Source: Butyrivibrio sp. VCB2006 (GTDB lineage: Bacteria; Bacillota; Clostridia; Lachnospirales; Lachnospiraceae). From it: DNA of 64,000 bases. Shown here piece after piece: positions 8,600-17,011 of the stretch. The notes under the pieces are model-generated. The model made no database searches and had not been told where the DNA came from. It worked only from the letters and a program-made list of their open reading frames with translations. The translations under genes were made by a program, and so were the position numbers. The stretch lies in assembly GCF_000420945.1 (NCBI RefSeq), contig NZ_ATVX01000011.1, positions 1 to 64,000 on the forward strand. Reading direction: 5' to 3'. Every line of letters begins with the position of its first letter. The stretch's first letter is position 1.

Positions 8600-8710
8600 T
8601 TCTTCTCTCATCCAGACTTTACTGTCGGTTTTGGAATCGCACCAAATCAGCCACCTAAGTGGGTCGCGGACTATACCGCCGGTTGGGAATTACACCCTGC
8701 CCCGAAGAAT
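8600..8710 (-). promoter_or_regulatory. FMN riboswitch (RFN element)
   Basis: The minus strand reads through the conserved RFN blocks in order: GGGGCAGGGTGTAATTCCC, ACCGGCGGTATAGTCCGCGA, a short variable stem, GATTTGGTGCGATTCC, then AACCGACAGTAAAGTCTGGATGAGAGAAG. TTCTTC and GAAGAA at the two ends close stem P1. It precedes ribU by about 105 bases. FMN binding should lower ribU expression. Confidence 0.97.
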
Positions 8711-8728
8711 TTATATTTTATAAAATTT

Positions 8729-8758
8729 ATATTAGACTTTTCTTAGTCTACTTGTCAA
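8729..8758 (-). promoter_or_regulatory. Promoter for the FMN riboswitch and ribU
   Basis: On the minus strand TTGACA (8758-8753), an 18-base spacer and TAATAT (8734-8729) place the transcript start about 10 bases before the aptamer. Its -35 box occupies almost the same bases as the -35 of the opposite promoter. Confidence 0.85.
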
Positions 8759-8780
8759 CACAAAATAGCTAAAATATAAT
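8752..8780 (+). promoter_or_regulatory. Promoter for the HD-GYP gene
   Basis: TTGTCA (8752-8757), a 17-base spacer and TATAAT (8775-8780) give a strong sigma-A promoter about 45 bases before the ATG at 8826. The -35 overlaps the opposite promoter's -35, because TTGTCAA read backwards is TTGACAA. Confidence 0.85.
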
Positions 8781-8825
8781 GAAAATATCTAGCCGTATAC
8801 ATTTCAACGTAATAACGGAGCAAAC

Positions 8826-9908
8826 ATGAAGAAGATTTCTACAAAAGAACTACTGCCCGGCATGGTACTTGCCTCAAAAGTAGTCACAGAAAATCTTAAT
8901 ACCATATTGAATCAAGGTACCATCCTTGATGAAGCCGACATTGCAAAGCTCACCTTCTATTCGATTTATGAAGTTGATATCGAAGATGACGAAATCGATC
9001 ACATTATTTCAGATGCTTCTGATGGACAGGGACTCACATCTTCCGAGCGAATCAAACGTTCACAGGAATTCAAAGAGTTTAAACAAGCCTTTGAAACCTG
9101 TGCTAAGAAATTTGAAGATGAGATAAATGATATTGTTGCAGGCAATGCAAGTGTAGATACAAAGCGTTTACTGGCTCCGGTTTATGCTCTTCTGCAAAAG
9201 GGCAGAACCACCTCTGATGTTTTTAACATGCTCCACAACCTCAGGGATTACGACGATGCTACCTATACCCACTGCATAAACGTAGCCCTTGCCTCCAATA
9301 TACTTGCACAGTGGCTTAAATGGAGCGATGAAGAGATAGAGCTTGCGACCATGTCAGGTCTTTTCCATGATATAGGAAAAATATGCATTCCGGAAAAGAT
9401 TGTAACCAAGCCCGCCAAGCTCGATCCTTACGAATTGGACATTATGAGGACACATCCTCTTAAGGGATACGAAGTGCTTAATAAGCTTGACATTAGCATC
9501 CACGTCAAAAACGCCGCTCTTATGCATCACGAAAGATGTGACGGAACCGGCTATCCATATCAGACTCAGGGTCCTCAGATCGATAAGTATGCCAAGATTG
9601 TGGCTATCACTGATGTTTACGACGCCATGACAAGTGCAAGATATTACAGGAAGCCACTTTGTCCTTTTATTGCTCTTCAAAATTTCGAGGATGAAGGCCT
9701 GCAGAAATACGATCCCGAGATGATCATATGCTTTCTTCAGAATATCGTAAACACTTACCTGTTATCCACAGTTCAACTTAATACAGGGGAAGTTGGTGAG
9801 ATAGTTTTCATAAACAAAACTTTCCTTACCAAGCCAACTATCAAGATTGGAAATGATTATATAGACCTCAGTAAGTGCACCGGTGTCTATATAAAAGAAA
9901 TACTATAA
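8826..9908 (+). CDS. HD-GYP domain protein, probable cyclic di-GMP phosphodiesterase
   Basis: This 360-residue protein has a 130-residue N-terminal region of the DUF3391-like kind that often precedes HD-GYP domains (LLPGMVLASKVVTENLN). The HD-GYP domain follows: LFHDIGKICIPEKI near residue 180, THPLKGYEVL, and HHERCDGTGYP with the GYP triplet at about 239-245, then ITDVYDAMTSARYYRKP. Metal-binding H and D residues are present. Such proteins hydrolyse cyclic di-GMP to pGpG or GMP. No receiver or membrane segment is seen. CGGAG lies five bases upstream of the ATG. It is monocistronic, between a divergent promoter and a bidirectional terminator. Confidence 0.9.
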   Translation: MKKISTKELLPGMVLASKVVTENLNTILNQGTILDEADIAKLTFYSIYEVDIEDDEIDHIISDASDGQGLTSSERIKRSQEFKEFKQAFETCAKKFEDEINDIVAGNASVDTKRLLAPVYALLQKGRTTSDVFNMLHNLRDYDDATYTHCINVALASNILAQWLKWSDEEIELATMSGLFHDIGKICIPEKIVTKPAKLDPYELDIMRTHPLKGYEVLNKLDISIHVKNAALMHHERCDGTGYPYQTQGPQIDKYAKIVAITDVYDAMTSARYYRKPLCPFIALQNFEDEGLQKYDPEMIICFLQNIVNTYLLSTVQLNTGEVGEIVFINKTFLTKPTIKIGNDYIDLSKCTGVYIKEIL

Positions 9909-9918
9909 AAACCCATAA

Positions 9919-9958
9919 AAAAGTCCTGCTGTCAGCTAGTTCTGAAAGCAGGATTTCT
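9919..9958. terminator. Bidirectional terminator between HD-GYP gene and murA
   Basis: TCCTGCT (9925-9931) and AGCAGGA (9948-9954) pair. On the plus strand ATTTCTTT follows, and on the minus strand TTTTTTATGGG follows. The two genes converge here with 50 bases between stops, so one hairpin can serve both. Confidence 0.8.
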
Positions 9959-11248
9959 TTATGCATGTTTCATCTTGAATTTCTGTTCGTCTCGCTCTGA
10001 ATCAACCTTCTCGATGATAGCTCCAAGGTCTCTAAGTTTCTGATCAAAATCCTCATAGCCTCTCTCGATATACTTGATATCCTCGACTGTAGAATAACCT
10101 TCCGCAGTTAACGCTGCTATTACAAGTGCAGCTCCTGCTCTAAGGTCAGGTGCAGATACAACAGCTCCGGTGTAGGTGTCCACACCCTCGATAATAGCGG
10201 TGCTGCCCTCTACCTTGATGCTGGCTCCCATTCTGGTGAGCTCATCTACATATTTGAATCTATTCTCAAAAATACTCTCTGTTACAATACTGATACCACT
10301 TGCAAGTCCCAATGCCACTGTGATCTGTGGCTGCATATCTGTAGGATAACCCGGATATGGAAGAGTCTTAACATGTGTGTTCTGAAGTCTTCTGGTAGCA
10401 ACAACTCTTACTGCATCATCGGATTCATGAACCTGACATCCCATCTCAATAAGCTTGGCACTAATCGACTCCAAATGCTTGGGAATAACATTTTTAACTG
10501 TAATATCGCCCTTTGTTGCTGCTGCAGCAAGCATAAAGGTTCCGGCCTCAATCTGATCTGGAATAATTGTGTATTCTGTGCCGTGAAGCTTCTCAACACC
10601 CTTAATTCTGATAACATCAGTACCTGCGCCCTTAATATTGGCACCCATACTGTTAAGGAAATTGGCGAAATCTACTACATGGGGCTCCTTGGCCGCATTC
10701 TCAATGATAGTCTTACCTTCAGCCATAGCAGCTGCCATCATAATATTGATAGTAGCTCCAACGCTGACTACATCGAGATAAATATGGCTTCCAACCAGTG
10801 CATCAGCATGAGCATCAATGATTCCATGCTCAATAGTTACCTGTGCACCCAGGGCTGTGAATCCCTTAATATGCTGGTCGATAGGACGAAGTCCGATGTT
10901 ACATCCGCTTGGAAGAACTACTCCGGCCTGCTTGTATTTGCCAAGAAAAGCTCCGAGCAAATAATATGAAGCACGGATCTTCTTGATATAATCTTCTATT
11001 GTAAAGTTGTGAACCTGTGAGGCGTTGATCTTGACTGAATGTCTGTCTACTCGGCCAACAAAAGCACCTGTACTGGCTATAGCCTGAAGCATCGCATTTG
11101 TGTCTGATTCATCAGGCATATTATCTATATAGACGGTCTCATCTGTCATGGTAGCAGCCGCTAAAATAGCAAGTGCTGCGTTCTTGGCGCCACCAATCTC
11201 CACTTCACCTACAAGTGGATTACCGCCCTTGATTACGTACTTTTCCAT
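9959..11248 (-). CDS. murA: UDP-N-acetylglucosamine 1-carboxyvinyltransferase
   Basis: MurA adds enolpyruvate from PEP to UDP-GlcNAc, the first committed step of peptidoglycan synthesis. The 429-residue protein has the two-domain EPT fold: GGAKNAALAILAAATM at the N-terminus, the fosfomycin-target cysteine in the loop SGCNIGLRP (Cys116), PDQIEAGTF and the C-terminal DLRAGAALVIAAL. Start chosen at ATG 11248 with GAGAGG six bases upstream; a TTG two codons earlier abuts that site and is unlikely. Clostridia often carry two MurA paralogues; which one this is cannot be decided here. Confidence 0.94.
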   Translation of the reverse strand: MEKYVIKGGNPLVGEVEIGGAKNAALAILAAATMTDETVYIDNMPDESDTNAMLQAIASTGAFVGRVDRHSVKINASQVHNFTIEDYIKKIRASYYLLGAFLGKYKQAGVVLPSGCNIGLRPIDQHIKGFTALGAQVTIEHGIIDAHADALVGSHIYLDVVSVGATINIMMAAAMAEGKTIIENAAKEPHVVDFANFLNSMGANIKGAGTDVIRIKGVEKLHGTEYTIIPDQIEAGTFMLAAAATKGDITVKNVIPKHLESISAKLIEMGCQVHESDDAVRVVATRRLQNTHVKTLPYPGYPTDMQPQITVALGLASGISIVTESIFENRFKYVDELTRMGASIKVEGSTAIIEGVDTYTGAVVSAPDLRAGAALVIAALTAEGYSTVEDIKYIERGYEDFDQKLRDLGAIIEKVDSERDEQKFKMKHA

Positions 11249-11297
11249 AAGCAACCTCTCTGTTGCATTGCTACTATTTATAATCGAACAAACAATA

Positions 11298-11326
11298 TTT
11301 ATATCACAAACATTTTCATTTGTAAA
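11298..11326 (-). promoter_or_regulatory. Probable murA promoter
   Basis: On the minus strand TTTACA (11326-11321), a 17-base spacer and TATAAA (11303-11298) lie about 50 bases before the murA start. No strong hairpin terminator is visible between the M23 peptidase stop (11371) and this site, so readthrough is also possible. Confidence 0.6.
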
Positions 11327-11370
11327 ACTTGTTAAGAAAGTCCCTTAAAAAGCATACAACTTATTTCGAT

Positions 11371-12960
11371 TTAATTCAAATAATTGAGCGGATTAACCTG
11401 AGATCCGTTGATAAGAATCTCAAAGTGAAGGTGCGGACCTGTGGAAACACCGGTGTTTCCGGACAAAGCAATCTTCTGTCCCTGTGAAACCTTCTGTCCC
11501 ACAGAAACAAGCACCTTGGAAAGGTGACCATATCTGGTCTCCCTGCCGTCAGCATGCTTGATATATACACAGTATCCGTATCCGCTTCCCCAACCGGCAC
11601 GTGTTACTGTACCGGAGGATGATGCAACAACAGCTGTACCAACCGGAGTAGCCCAGTCTACACCCTTATGATAAGTACTTGCGCCCTTCGTAGGTGCGCT
11701 TCTTCTACCAAATCCGGAAGACAATCTACCACCTGAAATAGGCTTGATATAGGTTGGAGGCACAATTGTTCCCCTCTCAACGATCTTGGGAACTGCCTGA
11801 TAGGTTACTTCTTCTTTTTCTATTTCTCTTGAAACTTCGCTATTATCTGTATATGAAACCAGCGCAACTACTTTACGATGTCCCGCTGAAGGCTCCTGGA
11901 GAACCTTGGACTGAGTTGTATACCAGGAATTATTGTCTACATACTCAACCTCTGCCTCATAGTCTTCCTCGTAGTATTCCTCAATGGTATATACAACAGA
12001 AAGCTCCGGCTCAGGAACTGTAACAATAAGTTCGTCCTCAGTACGGATTCTTGTGAACTCATCCTCAAGAGATTCGTTCATTGCAATAAGATCATCAACA
12101 GTAAGGTTATACTCAAGAGCGATAGAACTAAGGGTATCTCCTGATTTAACCTCGTAAATCTGATTGGTCTCTTTATCCTTGGTTACCTCATCTATAGCAA
12201 GGGACAAATCTGTAATCTCGTCCTCAGGAAGGTAACTTTCAACAATCTCAACCTTATCGCCAAAATCAATTGACTTAAGTCCAAGATCATAGTCGCTGAA
12301 TTCCTTGTCGTAAGCAAGAGGTGTGGCAGCATTAACTATATCTGAAATGGTACTGATAAAACCGGCTTCAGGCATACCTATGCTGGCCTGTTTTTCTTCC
12401 CTCTGAGCTTCTTCCTTGCTCTGAACCATAGTTGTGAGAACGTTCACTTCTCTACTTGGATCAAGAACAAGCTTAACGTCATACTGATCTTCAGTATCAA
12501 AATTAGAAAGAGCTGTATCAAGAAGCTCCATAACGTCATCAATACTGGCAAGGTTAACCGCAAATTCATTGATCTTGATGGAATAAGCTCTGTTAAGTGT
12601 GCTCTTCTTACTATTATTAAGAACAGCTTCCATTTTGTCGGCAACCTGAGCAGGTGATTCAACCGTTCCCCAGAGAACATTGCTGCCCTCTACAGAAATG
12701 TTTGAGGTAGCAAGAGTAAGCTCATCTGTGCTGTCAGTGATAGCCTTTCTGGCAAGTCTGAGAGCCTTGTAAGCCTCGTCCCTTGACTCCACAGTTCCTA
12801 CCTCGACGCCATTAAGTACAACCTTAAAAATATTGTTGCCGCCCTTCTGGAACTTAACAAAACTTGGCATGAATAAAATCCATACCGTAATAACTACCAA
12901 TGCTGAGTGCAAAAACCATATTTTAATCTTGTTTCTAAAAACAGTATTACTCAAACCCAT
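11371..12960 (-). CDS. M23 peptidoglycan endopeptidase with LysM and G5 domains
   Basis: A 529-residue envelope protein. An N-terminal membrane anchor (about residues 14-33) is followed by a 230-residue region, a LysM wall-binding domain near 268-312 (YEVKSGDTLSSIALEYNLT), a G5 domain near 318-395 (SYTDNSEVSREIEKEEVTY) and a C-terminal M23 metallopeptidase domain. Zinc ligands are visible in HKGVDWA and GPHLHFE, with RYGHLS. It should cleave peptide cross-links outside the membrane. It precedes murA and follows a coiled-coil membrane protein, a wall-related setting. No clear ribosome site precedes the start; GAAAG lies 12 bases upstream. Confidence 0.92.
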   Translation of the reverse strand: MGLSNTVFRNKIKIWFLHSALVVITVWILFMPSFVKFQKGGNNIFKVVLNGVEVGTVESRDEAYKALRLARKAITDSTDELTLATSNISVEGSNVLWGTVESPAQVADKMEAVLNNSKKSTLNRAYSIKINEFAVNLASIDDVMELLDTALSNFDTEDQYDVKLVLDPSREVNVLTTMVQSKEEAQREEKQASIGMPEAGFISTISDIVNAATPLAYDKEFSDYDLGLKSIDFGDKVEIVESYLPEDEITDLSLAIDEVTKDKETNQIYEVKSGDTLSSIALEYNLTVDDLIAMNESLEDEFTRIRTEDELIVTVPEPELSVVYTIEEYYEEDYEAEVEYVDNNSWYTTQSKVLQEPSAGHRKVVALVSYTDNSEVSREIEKEEVTYQAVPKIVERGTIVPPTYIKPISGGRLSSGFGRRSAPTKGASTYHKGVDWATPVGTAVVASSSGTVTRAGWGSGYGYCVYIKHADGRETRYGHLSKVLVSVGQKVSQGQKIALSGNTGVSTGPHLHFEILINGSQVNPLNYLN

Positions 12961-13006
12961 ATATAAAAAATCTTTCTAACATATTAAGAACAAAAAACGC
13001 CGTTCT

Positions 13007-13504
13007 TTAGATAATACCAAGAAAACGCAGAATGTTAAATACCAAATCTGCAATTACCAAAAGCATAGTTATGATTGTAAGTGGTAAAAGCGCATTATTC
13101 TTGGTCTCTACAGCGACCTGAAGAGTCTCAAGTCTGTTCTGAATATCCTTAATTTCTTCTTTGTTCTTGTCCTGGCTCTTTTCAATAACAGCCTGGACAT
13201 TTCTATATACCTGAACTCCAACATCATGGATCTTGGTATCACTCTCTTCAAGCTTAGCCCTGAAGGCCTTTGAATCCTCCTTCATATCCTGAAGCTGGTT
13301 TTTATAATCCCCTGCGTCGTTTCTCATCTCCTCAAGGATTGCCTTATACTCCTGTGATGAGTGCTTGATTTCTTCAAGCTGAAGTCTGTACTGCTCTGCT
13401 TCCTGCTTGATACGCTGTGTCTCAGCAGCCTCTGCCTGTGAATTAGCCCTGATAATGTCCTGTGCGCTGATCTTCTCAGCCAGTCTGTTCATAAAATTCT
13501 CCAC
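13007..13504 (-). CDS. Coiled-coil protein with C-terminal membrane anchor, unknown function
   Basis: This 165-residue protein begins with about 120 residues of heptad-rich, charged helix (NSQAEAAETQRIKQEAEQYR, then EEIKHSSQEYKAILEEMRND) and ends with one hydrophobic segment at about 142-162 (LPLTIITMLLVIADLVFNIL). That makes it a tail-anchored cytosolic coiled coil. The start is GTG 13504 (GGGAGG seven bases upstream) or ATG 13492 (GGTGGAG six bases upstream). It has its own promoter and sits upstream of the M23 peptidase gene. A scaffold role at the division or wall machinery is possible but unproven; I recognise no family. Confidence 0.8.
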   Translation of the reverse strand: MENFMNRLAEKISAQDIIRANSQAEAAETQRIKQEAEQYRLQLEEIKHSSQEYKAILEEMRNDAGDYKNQLQDMKEDSKAFRAKLEESDTKIHDVGVQVYRNVQAVIEKSQDKNKEEIKDIQNRLETLQVAVETKNNALLPLTIITMLLVIADLVFNILRFLGII

Positions 13505-13546
13505 CTGTCATTCCTCCCAACGTATACTTAAATAACAAACAATACA

Positions 13547-13575
13547 ATCATACAGTTTTTATGCAATGTTAACAA
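13547..13575 (-). promoter_or_regulatory. Promoter of the coiled-coil gene
   Basis: On the minus strand TTGTTA (13575-13570), a 17-base spacer and TATGAT (13552-13547) lie about 45 bases before the GTG start. Confidence 0.75.
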
Positions 13576-13672
13576 GTTTATACTCTTACTTTATATTTTA
13601 TTGTATGATTTTACTATCCGTTCATTCTTTGTTCATAATTTGTTAATAATTAGCTTGTATAGTATTTACATA

Positions 13673-13782
13673 GCCGTAAGGAATACGGCATCTGACAAAC
13701 GAAAGATAGATTTTTTCATAATAGGGTAGGTGCGGGAAACCGTGTCTACCCACTCCTCATGTTAGGGGAAAAATATCCCCCT
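13673..13782 (+). ncRNA. Candidate structured RNA element, unidentified
   Basis: Three hairpins lie in the 277-base gap. GCCGTA/TACGGC (13673-13689) has a five-base loop. GGGTAGGTGCGG-GAAA-CCGTGTCTACCC (13724-13751) forms 12 unbroken pairs closed by a GNRA tetraloop. AGGGG/CCCCT (13764-13782) runs into the stop codon of the synthetase gene. The middle stem uses three G-U pairs on the plus strand that become A-C mismatches on the minus strand, so the structure favours plus-strand RNA. No convincing plus-strand promoter was found, and the motif matches no riboswitch I know. Confidence 0.35.
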
Positions 13783-14435
13783 CATTTCCCATTACTGATT
13801 GCCAGAATCTCTTCATTAAGGCTCAGCATTCTCGCATCGAGACTTGCCACCATCTTGGCACATTCGTGAAGCTCCGAATTAATATGTGTAGGAGCCTTTC
13901 CCTCAAACTTGTACTGAATCTTATGCTCCAGAGAAGCCCAGAAATCCATCGCTACTGTTCTGATCTGAATCTCCACCTTAACATTAACAATCCTGTCAGA
14001 CAAATAAACAGGAAGAGACACTATCATATGATAGCTCCTATATCCACTTGGCTTGGGATTCATAATATAGTCCTTGACTGTAAGGACCTGAATATCCTTC
14101 TGATTGCTGATCATCTCTGCAATCTTGTAAATATCAGACGTAAAAGAACATATGATACGCACGCCCGCAATATCATTGACGTAGCGCACCATATTAACTA
14201 TTGTTGACTCGTAGCCATTTCTTTTGAGCTTCTTGACGATGCTCTCAGGAGACTTAAGTCTTGCCTTGGTGTGCTCGATAGGATTATATCTGTGCACCTC
14301 CTGAAACTCGTCATTTAAAATCTCAATCTTAGTTGTGATCTGCTTGAGCGCAGAGTTATAAAGGAGGTTTACTTCCTCCCAAGTGTTAATGTCGTCAGAA
14401 ATCTTAATGTTACTTCCTGCAAGATCCAGCTCCAT
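13782..14435 (-). CDS. Small alarmone synthetase, GTP pyrophosphokinase
   Basis: A 217-residue stand-alone RelA/SpoT synthetase domain of the YjbM/YwaC type, making (p)ppGpp from ATP and GDP/GTP. Diagnostic parts are IVNMVRYVNDIAGVRIICSF, KPSGYRSYHMIV (the G-loop tyrosine region) and VEIQIRTVAMDFWASLEHKIQYK with the catalytic EIQIRT. There is no HD hydrolase or TGS/ACT regulatory domain, and the length fits the SAS family. It is near cell wall genes, but the adjacent promoter pattern suggests separate expression. Confidence 0.92.
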   Translation of the reverse strand: MELDLAGSNIKISDDINTWEEVNLLYNSALKQITTKIEILNDEFQEVHRYNPIEHTKARLKSPESIVKKLKRNGYESTIVNMVRYVNDIAGVRIICSFTSDIYKIAEMISNQKDIQVLTVKDYIMNPKPSGYRSYHMIVSLPVYLSDRIVNVKVEIQIRTVAMDFWASLEHKIQYKFEGKAPTHINSELHECAKMVASLDARMLSLNEEILAISNGK

Positions 14436-14492
14436 ATTACCCTCTCAAATTCCAATACAACGTAGCAATTGCTACTATCCCCGATAAAGAAG

Positions 14493-15422
14493 TTACTTCC
14501 AGTATTCCTTGTTCATAGTGCAAGCCATGATAAGCCCCTTAGGAAGTTTCTTGTAATTTCTTCCAAGCTTGTATCCCATGAATCTACAGCCACACATTAT
14601 TATGTAATGCGGAATCAGATATGCCTTACCAATATGTCTGAAATGCTGAATTGTCTGTCCCACCATTTTTTTACCCTCAGACTCAGAGCTGATGCCGCCG
14701 AAAATTTCCGGATGGTCTGTCTGAGAAACTCCAAGGTCAAAGTTACGATGAAACTGCTGAGCACAGGAATAATTATGTGAATGAATTACTCCGGCCTCAG
14801 GGACATAGTAGATTGCATAACCCTTCTGACAAGCATTACCCGCAAAAACCATGTCCTCGTTAAAAATAGTCTTATGAGTAAATCCACCAATCTCATTATA
14901 AATGTCGCGCCTGTACATAGCACATACATTTGAGCAAAAATAGGTCTTAATACCAAGTCTTCCAACATCCGCCTGAGTCTTCTTCATAGGCTCGTTAGGA
15001 TAGTTGAATTTTCTGGAATAACGCTCTGCAAGATTGCAGTCTGTCTTGGGATACTGCCTTGCATAAGCTGCAGCCACATCACCCTCTAAAACCTTGGCCA
15101 GACTTGAAATCAGCATTTTGTCCTTAGGAAATGCATCCTGAGTCATCATAAGGAAACACTCTGCCGTTGAAAGAGCTACACCCTGATTTCTGGTTTCGCC
15201 ATGATCAAACTCTTTTCTAGTTACGTGTCTTAAAATAATATTGTCATATTTATCCAAAGGATTCTCACCGCTTGTCTTAATAAGCTCAGTCCAGTAAGAC
15301 TCCTCTGTATTCATGATAATGATATGCTCAGGCCTAAGGCTCTGTCTCTCAAGATCATCAATAAGTCTAAAAAGTGATATATCCGGTTTGTAGGTTGGTA
15401 TAATAACATCTACCGTCTTCAT
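14493..15422 (-). CDS. GT2 glycosyltransferase, rhamnosyltransferase-like
   Basis: A 309-residue GT-A enzyme. It begins VDVIIPTYKPDISLFRLIDDLERQ, has DHGETRNQG in the nucleotide-binding part, MMTQDAFP as the DxD-like metal site and FNEDMVFAGNACQKGY as the acceptor-side ED motif. This resembles RfbF-type rhamnosyltransferases. ATG 15422 has GGAG five bases upstream, so nine residues of the longest frame are dropped. It follows the LCP gene across a terminator hairpin, at the end of the polysaccharide cluster, and would add a sugar, probably rhamnose, to a lipid-linked chain. Confidence 0.87.
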   Translation of the reverse strand: MKTVDVIIPTYKPDISLFRLIDDLERQSLRPEHIIIMNTEESYWTELIKTSGENPLDKYDNIILRHVTRKEFDHGETRNQGVALSTAECFLMMTQDAFPKDKMLISSLAKVLEGDVAAAYARQYPKTDCNLAERYSRKFNYPNEPMKKTQADVGRLGIKTYFCSNVCAMYRRDIYNEIGGFTHKTIFNEDMVFAGNACQKGYAIYYVPEAGVIHSHNYSCAQQFHRNFDLGVSQTDHPEIFGGISSESEGKKMVGQTIQHFRHIGKAYLIPHYIIMCGCRFMGYKLGRNYKKLPKGLIMACTMNKEYWK

Positions 15423-15456
15423 ATAATCTCCATAAATTGCAAACACTGCGCAAGTA

Positions 15457-15495
15457 TAAAGGGGCAGGGTATTTATAAACCCAGCCCCTTATATT
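15457..15495 (-). terminator. Hairpin after the LCP gene
   Basis: AAGGGGC (15459-15465) pairs with GCCCCTT (15484-15490), and the inner GGGT pairs with ACCC around an A-A mismatch. On the minus strand only TTTATACTT follows, so termination may be partial. Confidence 0.65.
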
Positions 15496-15522
15496 TTATC
15501 AATAAATACAAAATAAATCTCG

Positions 15523-16908
15523 TTAATTCAAATAAGAACTTGTATCTGATTTAATCTTCTCGCTGTACTTCTTAACATCCTCAGATACTGTATACTCAGA
15601 ATCCTCGAAAAGGAACTGGTGAAGCCACTTAACATTTGACTCAAGATCAACAGCTACAACGCAGCTACCCTTCTTACCAATTGTGCCTGTTGCACGCATT
15701 GTCTCTTCTGGGAATCCGTTGTTATCTACAACTTCGTAATTAGCAATATTCTTGAGAAGGTCAAGTATCTCGGAAAGGTCCAGTGATGTATAAGTCTCAC
15801 CAAATGCCTTGTTAGCAACTGTCTCAAGCTGTGAATAGCTCATGCCCTTAGCTCTGTCAAGACAAGCCATAAGAACTGTTCTCTGTCTCTCAGCACGCTT
15901 GAAGTCATCACCTGCAGTATATCTGATACGGCAGTAAGCTGTAGCCTGAAGGCCGTTAAGAGTCTGAAGTCCAGCGCTCTGAACCGGTGTGTAATCCATC
16001 TTGAGTTCCTGAGCCATTGTAGCCTGGTAGTTGTTAAGGTGAGAAATCTCAGCATCTGTAACCTCGATAGGTACTCCGCCAAGAGCATCAACTACATCAG
16101 TAAGTCCTCTGAAACCAATAGTAATGAAATCCTCGATATCCATATCAAGGTTCATATTAAGCATTGAAATCGCCTGCTCAGGACCACCCTCGGCGTAAGC
16201 TGCGTTACACTTGGTGTACTCATCGTTACTGAGGTTAAGATATGTATCACGATATACTGAGCAAAGCTTAACATCGCCGTTATCATTGTTGATTGAAGCG
16301 ATAATGATTGTATCTGTTCTGGTCTTCTTGGTAAGCTCGCCTTCACGAGAGTCAACACCGAACAGGGCAATATTGGTATACCCCTTCATCTCCTGGTTCT
16401 CGGCAACAGTATCATTGATACTCTTACTGATAACCTCTTCGTTCATGTTAACCTTACCAACCTTGGTAACATCTACCTTGAAGAACACCTGATAAGCAAC
16501 AAACAAAAGGATACATGCAACAGCAACCTCAGCTATAACAAGGATAATTCCAAGTTTCTGATTCTTTTTCTTCTTGCCGCCTCTGGATCCGCCATTTCCT
16601 CTTCCTGATTTAGAAGAAGAACTTCTGGATGATGAACTTCTTGATGAGCTGCTTCTTGAAGAGCTGTGTGAAGCACTTCTGCCTGAACTGCTTCTGGAGC
16701 TGTTCCTGCTACCTGAAGAACTTCTTGATGAATCCTCTGAGGATCTTCTCCTTACAGGTCTATCATCATAATCGTCATAATCATCCTCGTAGTAATCATC
16801 TCTGTATCTGTCATCACTACGTCTGTTATCTCTTCTAGCATCATCCCTAGAGTTTCGGGATGGTCTTCTATCTTCTCTGTCATAGTACTCGTCGTCACGA
16901 TTTCCCAT
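15523..16908 (-). CDS. LytR-CpsA-Psr (LCP) family glycopolymer ligase
   Basis: LCP enzymes move lipid-linked glycopolymers onto peptidoglycan outside the membrane. The 461-residue protein has an Asp/Arg/Tyr-rich N-terminus (residues 1-55), a Ser/Arg-rich stretch (56-100), a basic KKKK patch, one membrane segment (about 115-138) and the LCP domain from about 175. Catalytic residues are visible in FGVDSREGELTKKTRTDT, CSVYRDTYLNL and CRIRYTAGDDFKRAERQR. ATG 16908 has GGAGGAG upstream. The 110-residue cytosolic low-complexity tail is unusual and echoes the GH25 protein at 35218. It lies next to the chain-initiating transferase and probably ligates the polymer made by this cluster. Confidence 0.93.
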   Translation of the reverse strand: MGNRDDEYYDREDRRPSRNSRDDARRDNRRSDDRYRDDYYEDDYDDYDDRPVRRRSSEDSSRSSSGSRNSSRSSSGRSASHSSSRSSSSRSSSSRSSSSKSGRGNGGSRGGKKKKNQKLGIILVIAEVAVACILLFVAYQVFFKVDVTKVGKVNMNEEVISKSINDTVAENQEMKGYTNIALFGVDSREGELTKKTRTDTIIIASINNDNGDVKLCSVYRDTYLNLSNDEYTKCNAAYAEGGPEQAISMLNMNLDMDIEDFITIGFRGLTDVVDALGGVPIEVTDAEISHLNNYQATMAQELKMDYTPVQSAGLQTLNGLQATAYCRIRYTAGDDFKRAERQRTVLMACLDRAKGMSYSQLETVANKAFGETYTSLDLSEILDLLKNIANYEVVDNNGFPEETMRATGTIGKKGSCVVAVDLESNVKWLHQFLFEDSEYTVSEDVKKYSEKIKSDTSSYLN

Positions 16909-17011
16909 TACAATACTCCTCCAACTAAAACAAATAAGGTGGCGTGAAAACTTCACACCACCATACATTGTGCCACAATTATTTAAAATATACAAGAAAT
17001 GTTTATAACAC

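Noticed and set aside
8495..8611. N-terminal extension of RibU from ATG 8611
   Set aside because: The ATG is part of the conserved FMN aptamer end; ATG 8494 has a perfect GGAGAAAAGGAG site.
10373..10969. 198-residue plus-strand frame inside murA
   Set aside because: Shadow frame opposite a clear murA, with unlikely composition and no ribosome site.
14463..14477. GTAGCAATTGCTAC palindrome as a terminator after the GT2 gene
   Set aside because: No U-tract follows on either strand and the loop is too small; left as an unassigned palindrome.
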